Source: Acholeplasmataceae bacterium UBA6235 (GTDB lineage: Bacteria; Bacillota_I; Bacilli_A; Acholeplasmatales; UBA5453). Taken from it: a stretch of DNA of 17,653 nucleotides. Positions 9,115 through 15,910 of the stretch are shown here, piece by piece. Made by a program: the position numbers and the translations under genes. The notes beneath the pieces were generated by a model that was given only the letters and a program-made list of their open reading frames with translations, searched no databases and was not told the origin of the DNA. The DNA is taken from contig DJWH01000037.1 of NCBI GenBank assembly GCA_002441525.1, positions 1 to 17,653 on the forward strand, written 5' to 3'. Each line of letters starts with the position of its first letter. Positions within the stretch are counted from its first letter, which is position 1.

Positions 9115-10008
9115 TTATTTAATTACTGCTAGTGCTGAAATGCCTTGAATATGCGATTTCACATCAAATCTGCCTGGTAGCTCCCAACCGAAATTCATAT
9201 ACCCAATTTGATAATTTGATTGGTCATGTTTTTTTAAATAACCATGATCTAAAGCATATTGTTTGGCTTTTAAAACAAACGGTAATATATCTATTTCAAT
9301 CATATAATCTTTACCCATTTGGATCGGTTCTTTGAGGTAATTACGACTCGACATTGAATAGATTAATCTGCCGGTTGTTCCTATACCACCTTGGTCAACA
9401 TGCATCGATTCCTCAATGAATGGATACCGGTTATCATATATTGGTATACCGAACCAAAAGAACTCCTTAAAATTGCCATAGCCTGTGGATCCTTCGATAC
9501 CTTTGTCATGAATCACGAAATACCAAAGGAGTTGTGCGGCGTGTAAGTTAGGGTTAAATTGTCCTTCGTTGTGATCTTCTACAGATTCAATATTAAAATT
9601 AAGTTTAAGGTTGAGTGCTTGTAATGTATCCAATGAGACACTTTCGTCGAAGTCCTGTTCAATGAGTAAATGACTCCAAGGCTGATTGCCCGATGTTCTT
9701 ACCCCTTGAGGGTATTCTTTAGATCCACTTAGATTCAGTCTTAGGAATCCTTTTTTTGGATTGACTTCGATACGTCTTGAGGGTGTGTCATAAACATAAC
9801 AGTCTGTTGTTTTTGTGAATGTTGCATCTATAAGGTTATAGGGTGTCCACCACTGTGCCATCTGCCAAATAGGCCAATTGGTTTGATATGCTTCACCGTT
9901 ATAATCTAAATGTTTGTATGTTTTTCTGTGATTGATGGTTGGATTGATACCAAGCACATGAAATCCAGTTTTAAATTGTGGATCGCTGAGTAGTTCAATG
10001 GTTTTCAT
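9115..10008 (-). CDS. Unrecognised protein, signal-less paralogue of the adjacent lipoprotein
   Basis: 297 aa; I do not recognise the family. It aligns along its whole length with the protein encoded just upstream (10015-10998), with about half the positions the same by eye. Shared blocks are MAQWWTPY, QPW-x-H-x-LIEQ-x-F, HAAQLLWY, WFGIPIYDNR, DQGG-x-GTT, LIYSMSSRNY, IQMGK-x-Y-x-IEID and IGYMN-x-GWELPG. The composition suggests an all-beta fold. Unlike its neighbour it starts directly with the domain (MKTIELLSDP) and has no signal peptide or lipobox. It begins two codons after the neighbour's TAG stop and in the same frame, so it may be the second domain of one protein rather than a separate cytoplasmic one. 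A possible ribosome site (GTAGG, 5 bases upstream) overlaps that stop. A glycan-related role is inferred from the operon only. Confidence 0.8.
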   Translation of the reverse strand: MKTIELLSDPQFKTGFHVLGINPTINHRKTYKHLDYNGEAYQTNWPIWQMAQWWTPYNLIDATFTKTTDCYVYDTPSRRIEVNPKKGFLRLNLSGSKEYPQGVRTSGNQPWSHLLIEQDFDESVSLDTLQALNLKLNFNIESVEDHNEGQFNPNLHAAQLLWYFVIHDKGIEGSTGYGNFKEFFWFGIPIYDNRYPFIEESMHVDQGGIGTTGRLIYSMSSRNYLKEPIQMGKDYMIEIDILPFVLKAKQYALDHGYLKKHDQSNYQIGYMNFGWELPGRFDVKSHIQGISALAVIK

Positions 10009-10014
10009 AAGTAC

Positions 10015-10998
10015 CTACTTTTTGATTGCTTTAATGGATATACCTCTGAATGTGGACGATACATCAAATGTACCGGGTAATTCCCATCCAAGGTTCATAT
10101 AGCCTATTTGCATGTTTTCATATTGTGCATTCACGAGCGCATTGTTATTAATCGCGTATAGGAATGCTTCTTGTAAGTAGGGTAATACGTCTATTTCAAT
10201 CTGATACGTTTTACCCATTTGAATTTTCTCATCAAAATAGTTTCTCGATGACATGGAATAGATCAGTTTATTGGTGGTGCCAGGACCACCTTGGTCAAGA
10301 TGTGCAGATTGTGAGATAAAATCTGTACGGTTATCATAAATGGGTATACCAAACCATAAGAAATCCCCACGTGTACCGACTTCTGCTGGATTAGAATCTT
10401 CTGGTACAACATTTTGTAGGGTTAAATACCATAAAAGTTGAGCAGCATGTTTCCCTGGATCATACGTTGGTCCTGTTTTGTTTTCAACCGAGTTCACTGT
10501 CACTTCTAATCTTAAGATCAATGCAGATAGTTCACTCATACCTACCGATGCATTAAAGTTTTGTTCGATGAGTGCGTGAGTCCATGGTTGGCCAAGTTCT
10601 CTTGGGCCGTCTAAGTACTCTTTGGATGCATTCAAATCAATGCGTAGGTAACCTTCATCGCTTGGATTCATGTATAATGTTCTAGATTCGGTTGTATAGG
10701 TGTGTACACCATTGAGTTTTTGATAGGTTGCGTCTGTAACATCGTAAGGTGTCCACCACTGTGCCATAAACCATACATTTCGAGTCGATGGTAAGGCTTC
10801 TCCGTTGTAGTTTAAATGTCTTTGAATGGTTCTACCGTCTTCAACAGGGCTGATGCCTAATAGCTGAAATCCTGTTGCGAAAGTGGGGTCTTCTAATAAC
10901 TCAATAGATCCTTCATCATCGATAATGGGTTTTGTTTTTTCTTTGCATCCAGAAAGTCCAATCAATAGAATCATCATGATTAAAAGACTCTTTTTCAT
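10015..10998 (-). CDS. Lipoprotein of unrecognised family, possible glycan-binding or glycan-acting domain
   Basis: 327 aa. A lipoprotein signal peptide ends at the lipobox LSGC (Cys18); a short charged linker (residues 19-30) leads into a single domain of about 295 residues rich in aromatic and beta-forming residues. It is the paralogue of the next protein and shares the blocks MAQWWTPY, HAAQLLWY, FWFGIPIYDNR/LWFGIPIYDNR, LIYSMSSRNY and GWELPG. Conserved His, Asp, Gln and Trp in these blocks could form a sugar-binding or catalytic site, but I cannot name one. The start overlaps the rhaD stop by 4 bases (ATGA) with GAGG 9 bases upstream. It ends in TAG, the only TAG stop in the operon, and the paralogue continues in the same frame two codons later. 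The operon suggests a role on rhamnose-containing glycan at the cell surface; function unknown. Confidence 0.82.
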   Translation of the reverse strand: MKKSLLIMMILLIGLSGCKEKTKPIIDDEGSIELLEDPTFATGFQLLGISPVEDGRTIQRHLNYNGEALPSTRNVWFMAQWWTPYDVTDATYQKLNGVHTYTTESRTLYMNPSDEGYLRIDLNASKEYLDGPRELGQPWTHALIEQNFNASVGMSELSALILRLEVTVNSVENKTGPTYDPGKHAAQLLWYLTLQNVVPEDSNPAEVGTRGDFLWFGIPIYDNRTDFISQSAHLDQGGPGTTNKLIYSMSSRNYFDEKIQMGKTYQIEIDVLPYLQEAFLYAINNNALVNAQYENMQIGYMNLGWELPGTFDVSSTFRGISIKAIKK

Positions 10999-11810
10999 TG
11001 GATGAAATCCTCATTCGGTTTGACATTGAATGCTTTTGCAAGACGCATTAAGTCTACATCTGAAATGAGTTTTTGATTGGTATAGGGTTTAATGGTTAAA
11101 TAAGTCATAGCGGCTTTTTCCACAGTTTCAATCAATCCAAAAGTCGCATCTAGTGTATCTCCACACGCAACTACGCCATGTAGCGGCCATAAAACGATTT
11201 TGAAGTGTTTAAACTTAGCTGCAGTGTTTTTTCCAATAATACCGTTACCTGGTATTTCCCATGGTATGATGCCTATGCCTTCAGGAAAAATGATGATGTT
11301 TTCAGTATTCAATCCCCATAATGCTTTGGTGAAAGATTTTTCATTCAAATCAGTGATCGCACTCATCATATTGGTATATGTAGCATGTGTGTGTATGATG
11401 ACACGGTGTGTAGGGTCAACTTCAAGTCGAGACATGTGAGATGCTAAATGGGTTGATAATTCTGATGTTGGTCTTTCATGTGGTTGTAATCCCCAGAGGA
11501 TTTCAACGTCACTACCACCCTCAGTCACTCTGATGATGCACGCATTGGCTTTCGGATCTTCTTTCACATTTTTAAAGTATTTACCTGATCCTGTGACCAA
11601 TAGGTATTTACCAGCCAATGGTTTTGCATTGATTTGTAATGGGTATAAACGACCAGGCTTGGATAGGTCTAAATACTCAGCCAATGTTTGTTCATCTAGA
11701 ATGAAAGAAACATTCCCCGCGTTTCTTTCATCCCAGCCCAAGAGGTACATACGATCAATAACGTTTGAGAATTCGCGGATAAAATTGGATTCTAATATGT
11801 TTTTATTCAT
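10995..11810 (-). CDS. rhaD: L-rhamnulose-1-phosphate aldolase
   Basis: Cytoplasmic zinc-dependent class II aldolase that splits L-rhamnulose 1-phosphate into dihydroxyacetone phosphate and L-lactaldehyde, the last step of the isomerase/kinase/aldolase route. 271 aa against 274 in Escherichia coli. Family signatures are GWDERNAGN near residue 25, the catalytic Glu117 in RPTSELSTH, zinc ligands His140 and His142 in IIHTHATY, and His211 in WPLHGVV. The residues line up almost number for number with the E. coli enzyme (Glu117, His141, His143, His212). The start overlaps the rhaA stop by 4 bases, with AAAGG about 10 bases upstream; its own stop overlaps the lipoprotein start by 4 bases. No lactaldehyde reductase or dehydrogenase gene is present in the window, so the lactaldehyde must be handled elsewhere. 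Confidence 0.96.
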   Translation of the reverse strand: MNKNILESNFIREFSNVIDRMYLLGWDERNAGNVSFILDEQTLAEYLDLSKPGRLYPLQINAKPLAGKYLLVTGSGKYFKNVKEDPKANACIIRVTEGGSDVEILWGLQPHERPTSELSTHLASHMSRLEVDPTHRVIIHTHATYTNMMSAITDLNEKSFTKALWGLNTENIIIFPEGIGIIPWEIPGNGIIGKNTAAKFKHFKIVLWPLHGVVACGDTLDATFGLIETVEKAAMTYLTIKPYTNQKLISDVDLMRLAKAFNVKPNEDFIQ

Positions 11811-13051
11811 GGTCTTTTGCCTTTCATGTTGGCTTCATACGATTCGATTTCTTTAAGGAACTCAATGCCAACGGGTTTATGTTCTATCTCACAAATATAG
11901 TCATAAACGAGCCCAAATGGTAATGCTTTTAATTCTTCAAGATACGCTAATCTAGCTGTATAATTTTGTTCTTGTTCGATTTTCTTTAGCAATTCTTTTG
12001 GTTCTAGTAATGCTTTTAACAATGCTTTTTGTGTGTTTCTAATGCCAATCACCCAAGCAGCAATACGGTTGATAGAAGCGTCAAAATAGTCTAAACCTAT
12101 GGAGGTTTGTTTCAATAAGTCATCTCTGACCAATGCTTCTGCAACCCCTTGTAAGTCGTCGTTTAGACTCACAACATGGTCTGAATCCCATCGTACTGGT
12201 CTAGAGACGTGTAATAGCATGTGATTCACAAATAAACCAATCGCCGATAACTTGTCTCCAACCTGTTCAGTTGGATGAAAATGACCTGTATCTAGACACA
12301 ATCCAAGTTGGTGTTTTACTGCATACCCCATATAGAATTCGTGGGATCCTGTGGTGTATGATTCTGCACCAATGCCGAAGAGTTTGGACTCTAGTGTATC
12401 CTTTATACTCGGAAGCGATTGTTCATAGATATCATCCAATGATTTTTGAAGTTGTACCCTTGGTGATAACCTTGAGTATGGGGTATCTTTATACCCATCA
12501 GGAATCCATAGGTTACAAACAGCTGGATTATTTAACGCTTCTCCGAAGTATGAAGCAATCTTTCTAGATTGTTTCACGTGTCTCACCCAAAACTGTCTGA
12601 TGTATTCATTTTGTGAAGACAGTGTAAATCCCGATGAAGACATTGGGTGTGAGAACAATGTTGGGTTAAAATCCAACCCGATACCTTGTTTGATTGCCCA
12701 ATTTACCCATGTTTCAAAGTGTTTGGGTTCGATTTCATCCAACCCAATCTTTTCCTTGGTATCTAAATAGATGGCATGTAAATTCACACGGTGTTTGAAA
12801 GGTACCAATTTAAATACTTGTTCTAAGTCGTTTCTTAATTCTGCGATGGTGCGTGCTCTATATGGATAATTCCCTGTGACAGATATACCGCCAGATAGCG
12901 CTGCTTCACTATAAAAGCCTTTAACATCATCGCCTTGCCAACACTGGATTGAGATAGGGATGTGTCGTAGTTGTTCAATCGCTTGATCCACATCTACACC
13001 ATATTTATGATAGATGGATTTAGCTAATAGATAATTTTCATGGGTTGTCAT
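11807..13051 (-). CDS. rhaA: L-rhamnose isomerase
   Basis: Cytoplasmic enzyme that converts L-rhamnose to L-rhamnulose, using two divalent metals. 414 aa, close to the 419 of E. coli RhaA. Key blocks are SIQCWQGDDV (about 34-43), IPDGYKDTPYSRLSPR, KLFGIGAESYTTGSHEFY, LDTGHFHP, VRWDSDH and GLDYFDASINR. Metal-site residues are in place: Glu221, Asp254, His281 and Asp321 for the structural site, and His257, Asp289 and Asp291 for the catalytic site. These sit exactly 13 positions before their E. coli counterparts. Start choice: GAAGGAG lies 8 bases before the ATG at 13051, which overlaps the rhaB stop by 4 bases; the longer reading from a GTG at 13084 has no support. The product feeds RhaB, encoded directly upstream. 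Confidence 0.97.
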   Translation of the reverse strand: MTTHENYLLAKSIYHKYGVDVDQAIEQLRHIPISIQCWQGDDVKGFYSEAALSGGISVTGNYPYRARTIAELRNDLEQVFKLVPFKHRVNLHAIYLDTKEKIGLDEIEPKHFETWVNWAIKQGIGLDFNPTLFSHPMSSSGFTLSSQNEYIRQFWVRHVKQSRKIASYFGEALNNPAVCNLWIPDGYKDTPYSRLSPRVQLQKSLDDIYEQSLPSIKDTLESKLFGIGAESYTTGSHEFYMGYAVKHQLGLCLDTGHFHPTEQVGDKLSAIGLFVNHMLLHVSRPVRWDSDHVVSLNDDLQGVAEALVRDDLLKQTSIGLDYFDASINRIAAWVIGIRNTQKALLKALLEPKELLKKIEQEQNYTARLAYLEELKALPFGLVYDYICEIEHKPVGIEFLKEIESYEANMKGKRP

Positions 13052-14496
13052 ATGAGTCGCTCCTTCATGATGTTTTGATAACACTGATAAACATCGGATA
13101 AGTCTTGTTTTGGGGTAAATCGTATATGTGTATCTCTAATAAGACTTTTCTGATTAAAACCTGGATGTAATGCTTCGTGTTGAATCAATGCATTTCCAAT
13201 GGAGGAAGCTTCTTTGTCACCTTTAATGACGGGGAGTTGTGTCATATCCGCAGTCATTTGATTGATGAGGTGATTGGCAGATCCACCACCTATGATGATG
13301 ATTTGATTGGTTTTGATCTGCGTTAAGTTTTCCAATGTTTCCAAGTGATGCTTGTATTTACAAACCAAGCTAAGATTAAAGGTTTTGAGGTACTGTATTA
13401 ATGTTTTTGGTACAGGTTGATTGGTTTTGATACAAAAACACTGTATTTTCGTTAAGATATCCTCACCCAATTCAAAATCGGGGTGATCCAAATCGATGAT
13501 GGCTTGAAAGTCTTCTGTTTTAATGGCTTCATCTAACGCATCATAATCGATGGTTTCAAGTTTGAACGCTTCAATGATTTTGTTTTTAATCCAAAAGCCT
13601 GAGATGTTTTTTAAAAATCTAATTTGATGTTTATACCCAACTTCATTGGTGTAAGAAGCTTGGTATGACTGTAAATTGATGATGGGTTTTTCGACCAATT
13701 TACCAATTAAACTCCAAGTACCTGAAGAGATATATACATCAGATAGTTCGATGTTCACACTGTGAATGGCAGATGCTGTATCGTGTGTACATACCGCAAC
13801 CACAGGTACTTTTTTGAAGTGGTATTTTTCAACAAGCTCATCTTGAACATATCCATAGATTTGACCCGGTTCAATCCATTTTGGTACCCAATCTTGTTTA
13901 AATCCCATATGATAGAGTTTATCAATGATTGTTTTTTGGGTTGGGTTGTAAAAACTGGTTGTTGATAGATTGGTTAATTCACATCGCTTTTCGCCTGTTA
14001 GGTGATAAGCGATGAGGTCAGGGATCATCAAGAATTTATCCACTTGGTTTAATAAAGCTTGTTCGTGTTTCAAATCGTAGGCAACTTGGTAGATGGTGTT
14101 AAATCTAAGGTGTTGTATACCAGTTTCTGCATATAGTGCTTCTTTCGTAAACTGATATTTGATTAAAGATGCATCGTTGACTGTTCTTTCATCTCTATAA
14201 CAAACTGGATTTCTTAAGAGCTTTCCATCATGACCGATATAACCGTAATCACAACCCCACGTATCTATGCCTATAGAACAAATGTTGGGTTCTTTTTCAA
14301 ATGCTTTTTGAATGCCTTTGTACACCTCATTGAGGATGAACTCAAAATCCCATACTAAAAGAACCTCTTGTTTAATCGGTTGATTGGTAAAACGGTGAAT
14401 CTCTTTTTGTTGGATAGAATCCCCCACAGTTGTGATGATGACGCGTCCTGATGACGCGCCTAAATCGACTGTGAGGTAATGATGATTATCGTTCAT
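13048..14496 (-). CDS. rhaB: L-rhamnulokinase
   Basis: FGGY-family sugar kinase that phosphorylates L-rhamnulose at O1 with ATP; cytoplasmic; second step of rhamnose breakdown. 482 aa, usual for the family. Visible motifs are the phosphate-1 loop DLGASSGR (residues 11-18), GIDTWGCDYG (76-85), CYRDERT (99-105), catalytic-base Asp239 in THDTASA (E. coli Asp237), and the adenosine-site segment IGGGSAN (402-408). The DLGASSGR form separates rhamnulokinases from xylulo- and glycerol kinases. The gene starts inside the 3' end of the oxidoreductase gene (11-base overlap) with GGAG 5 bases upstream, and its stop overlaps rhaA by 4 bases. The gene order rhaB-rhaA-rhaD matches the pathway genes found together in many bacteria. 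Confidence 0.96.
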   Translation of the reverse strand: MNDNHHYLTVDLGASSGRVIITTVGDSIQQKEIHRFTNQPIKQEVLLVWDFEFILNEVYKGIQKAFEKEPNICSIGIDTWGCDYGYIGHDGKLLRNPVCYRDERTVNDASLIKYQFTKEALYAETGIQHLRFNTIYQVAYDLKHEQALLNQVDKFLMIPDLIAYHLTGEKRCELTNLSTTSFYNPTQKTIIDKLYHMGFKQDWVPKWIEPGQIYGYVQDELVEKYHFKKVPVVAVCTHDTASAIHSVNIELSDVYISSGTWSLIGKLVEKPIINLQSYQASYTNEVGYKHQIRFLKNISGFWIKNKIIEAFKLETIDYDALDEAIKTEDFQAIIDLDHPDFELGEDILTKIQCFCIKTNQPVPKTLIQYLKTFNLSLVCKYKHHLETLENLTQIKTNQIIIIGGGSANHLINQMTADMTQLPVIKGDKEASSIGNALIQHEALHPGFNQKSLIRDTHIRFTPKQDLSDVYQCYQNIMKERLI

Positions 14497-15730
14497 AATC
14501 GCTCCATGACTTTGAAGTATCGATGACTAAACCTTTGTGTAGTCTCGATGATTCTGCATCAAATGCTAAATAGTGGCTTTCTACGGAATAATTGATATCG
14601 GTAAGAAATGGGGTATTATCCCTAACAGCTCTAACAAAATCAATTAATAGATTTTTATCTCCACCCGAATGGTAACTAAAATCCGTAGTTAGGTTTTTGA
14701 TATCGATGTTAAATGGTGCTTTACCATTAGGCATCACGGTGATGTAGTTATCTTCTAAGTCACCAACCAGTTCTGCTTTCGTGCCTTTAATCTCAATTCG
14801 ACGATGGGTCGTATAGGAGAACGCTGTCATAGTGAAGGATGCGGAAGACCCATCCTCGAATTGCATATTAAGGACTTGATGATCAACGACGTTGTTATCC
14901 ATATCATAGACACAACGACCATAGTTTAAGGTTTTATCTGATAAGACTTTCTTGGCGTCTTTTTCTAGTGAAAAGAACGCCATCCAACTTGGATTTTCTT
15001 CATAAAACTGTATCGCATTAAACGGACAATCCACTTTACAATCGATACAGTGCGAAGCTGCACCACTAGGCATATTCTCTTTTTTGAAATAGTGGAGATT
15101 GCCAAAGGATGAAATGGCTTCAACACGTTTTCCAACTAAGTAACGTATGATATCAATGTCATGGCAGCTTTTCGCTAAAATCATTGGACTCGAAGTATTG
15201 GAATTATGCCAATTACCTCTGACAAAACTATGCGCATAATGAAGGTAACCGACATTTTCTGTTTGATGCAGTGTGGCGATAGACCCCAATACACCTTCAT
15301 CTATGAGTCGTTTGATTTCTTTATAGAAATGGGTATAACGCAACACATGCGCAACAGCAATCTTACGATTGAGTTGATTTGCTTTATTTTTGATTTCAAA
15401 GATTTCTTTCTTACTTAAAGCGATGGGTTTTTCTAAGAGAATGTCATACCCAACATCCAATGCTTTCATGGTGTGGGTGTAATGGTCTTGATCCATTGTT
15501 GATATGATCAATATATCTGCTAATTTACCTTGATTCATAAAACGATTGAAATCACCATAAATCGATTCAGAACTGAGTTGGTAATTTTCTTTAATCCATT
15601 GATGTTTGTTGGTATTTTGTTCGCAGACTGCGACCAATTCAACTTCATTAGAATAGTTTTTAGCTACATTAGAAAAGACAATCCCTCTTTGGCCAAATCC
15701 AAGTACGGCCATGGTTATTTTTTTCATCAT
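14486..15730 (-). CDS. Gfo/Idh/MocA-family NAD(P)-dependent sugar oxidoreductase
   Basis: 414 aa. An N-terminal Rossmann domain has the dinucleotide loop VLGFGQRG (about residues 9-16) and the family's EKP motif (LEKPIAL, about 99-105). The C-terminal beta-sheet domain carries KSCHDIDIIRYLVG (about 187-200) with a likely catalytic His190. A Cys cluster HCIDCKVDC (Cys228, 231, 235) together with Cys273 could bind a structural zinc, as in a subset of this family. Start choice: AAGGA lies 7 bases before the ATG at 15730; the extension to 15832 would run through the promoter. It is the first gene of the operon, nearest the regulated promoter. Substrate unknown: oxidation, reduction or epimerisation of a rhamnose-linked sugar is possible. 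It is not needed for the RhaABD route, so it probably prepares another sugar released from the same glycan (inference). Confidence 0.9.
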   Translation of the reverse strand: MMKKITMAVLGFGQRGIVFSNVAKNYSNEVELVAVCEQNTNKHQWIKENYQLSSESIYGDFNRFMNQGKLADILIISTMDQDHYTHTMKALDVGYDILLEKPIALSKKEIFEIKNKANQLNRKIAVAHVLRYTHFYKEIKRLIDEGVLGSIATLHQTENVGYLHYAHSFVRGNWHNSNTSSPMILAKSCHDIDIIRYLVGKRVEAISSFGNLHYFKKENMPSGAASHCIDCKVDCPFNAIQFYEENPSWMAFFSLEKDAKKVLSDKTLNYGRCVYDMDNNVVDHQVLNMQFEDGSSASFTMTAFSYTTHRRIEIKGTKAELVGDLEDNYITVMPNGKAPFNIDIKNLTTDFSYHSGGDKNLLIDFVRAVRDNTPFLTDINYSVESHYLAFDAESSRLHKGLVIDTSKSWSDYER

Positions 15731-15774
15731 TGTTTCGTCCTTCGTATATATAAACATAATCGCTTTGTTATCGC

Positions 15775-15788
15775 TGGAAACGGTTTCA
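15775..15788 (-). promoter_or_regulatory. Candidate CcpA-binding cre site
   Basis: The minus strand reads TGAAACCGTTTCCA, a near-palindrome that departs from the Gram-positive cre consensus (TGWAARCGYTWNCW) at one position. It lies about 8-22 bases downstream of the predicted start of the operon transcript, a position where CcpA usually acts as a roadblock or repressor. This suggests glucose repression of the rhamnose operon. The ccpA gene itself is not in the window. Confidence 0.6.
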
Positions 15789-15802
15789 TTTGGTTCATCA
15801 CA

Positions 15803-15832
15803 ACTATAACAAATGTGAACGTTTAAAGTCAA
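15803..15832 (-). promoter_or_regulatory. Promoter of the rhamnose operon
   Basis: On the minus strand a -35 box TTGACT (15832-15827) and a -10 box TATAGT (15808-15803) are separated by 18 bases (TTATAG at 17 bases is an alternative reading). Transcription would start near 15796, leaving a leader of about 66 bases before the first ATG at 15730. No other promoter of this quality was noticed before the end of the 12-gene run. Confidence 0.7.
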
Positions 15833-15844
15833 CTAATGAACGTT
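15816..15844. promoter_or_regulatory. Direct repeats TGAACGTT, candidate operator
   Basis: Two exact copies of TGAACGTT lie at 15816-15823 and 15837-15844, 21 bases apart, which is two turns of the helix. The first falls inside the spacer of the operon promoter and the second between the two divergent -35 boxes. This placement fits an operator for the DeoR-family regulator encoded next to it. The link to that protein is inferred. Confidence 0.5.
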
Positions 15845-15893
15845 ATCTTGACAATTAGTCACTATAATTGTAAAATTCAGTCATAATCAGTCA
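15827..15893. promoter_or_regulatory. Phased AGTCA repeats across both divergent promoters
   Basis: AGTCA occurs at 15827, 15857, 15879 and 15889, that is at steps of 30, 22 and 10 bases, all close to whole helical turns. The last two are extended to CAGTCA and lie at the expected start of the rhaR transcript; the first overlaps the operon -35 box. They may be additional regulator contacts giving autoregulation of rhaR. A five-base motif in AT-rich DNA can recur by chance, so this is tentative. Confidence 0.35.
15848..15876 (+). promoter_or_regulatory. Promoter of the DeoR-family regulator gene
   Basis: A consensus -35 box TTGACA (15848-15853) and a -10 box TAAAAT (15871-15876) are 17 bases apart. 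Transcription would start near 15883, about 28 bases before the ATG. The -35 boxes of the two divergent promoters are only 15 bases apart, so one bound regulator could block both. Confidence 0.75.
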
Positions 15894-15910
15894 CGATTTT
15901 GGAGGAATTT

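Noticed and set aside
27..15730. Mycoplasma genetic code (TGA as Trp)
   Set aside because: Six operon genes end in TGA exactly where the next gene starts, and conserved Trp residues in RhaA, RhaB and RhaD are all encoded by TGG.
15731..15832. N-terminal extension of the oxidoreductase to 15832
   Set aside because: It would cover the operon promoter and the cre site, has no ribosome site, and puts 34 extra residues before the Rossmann start; the ATG at 15730 with AAGGA is much better.
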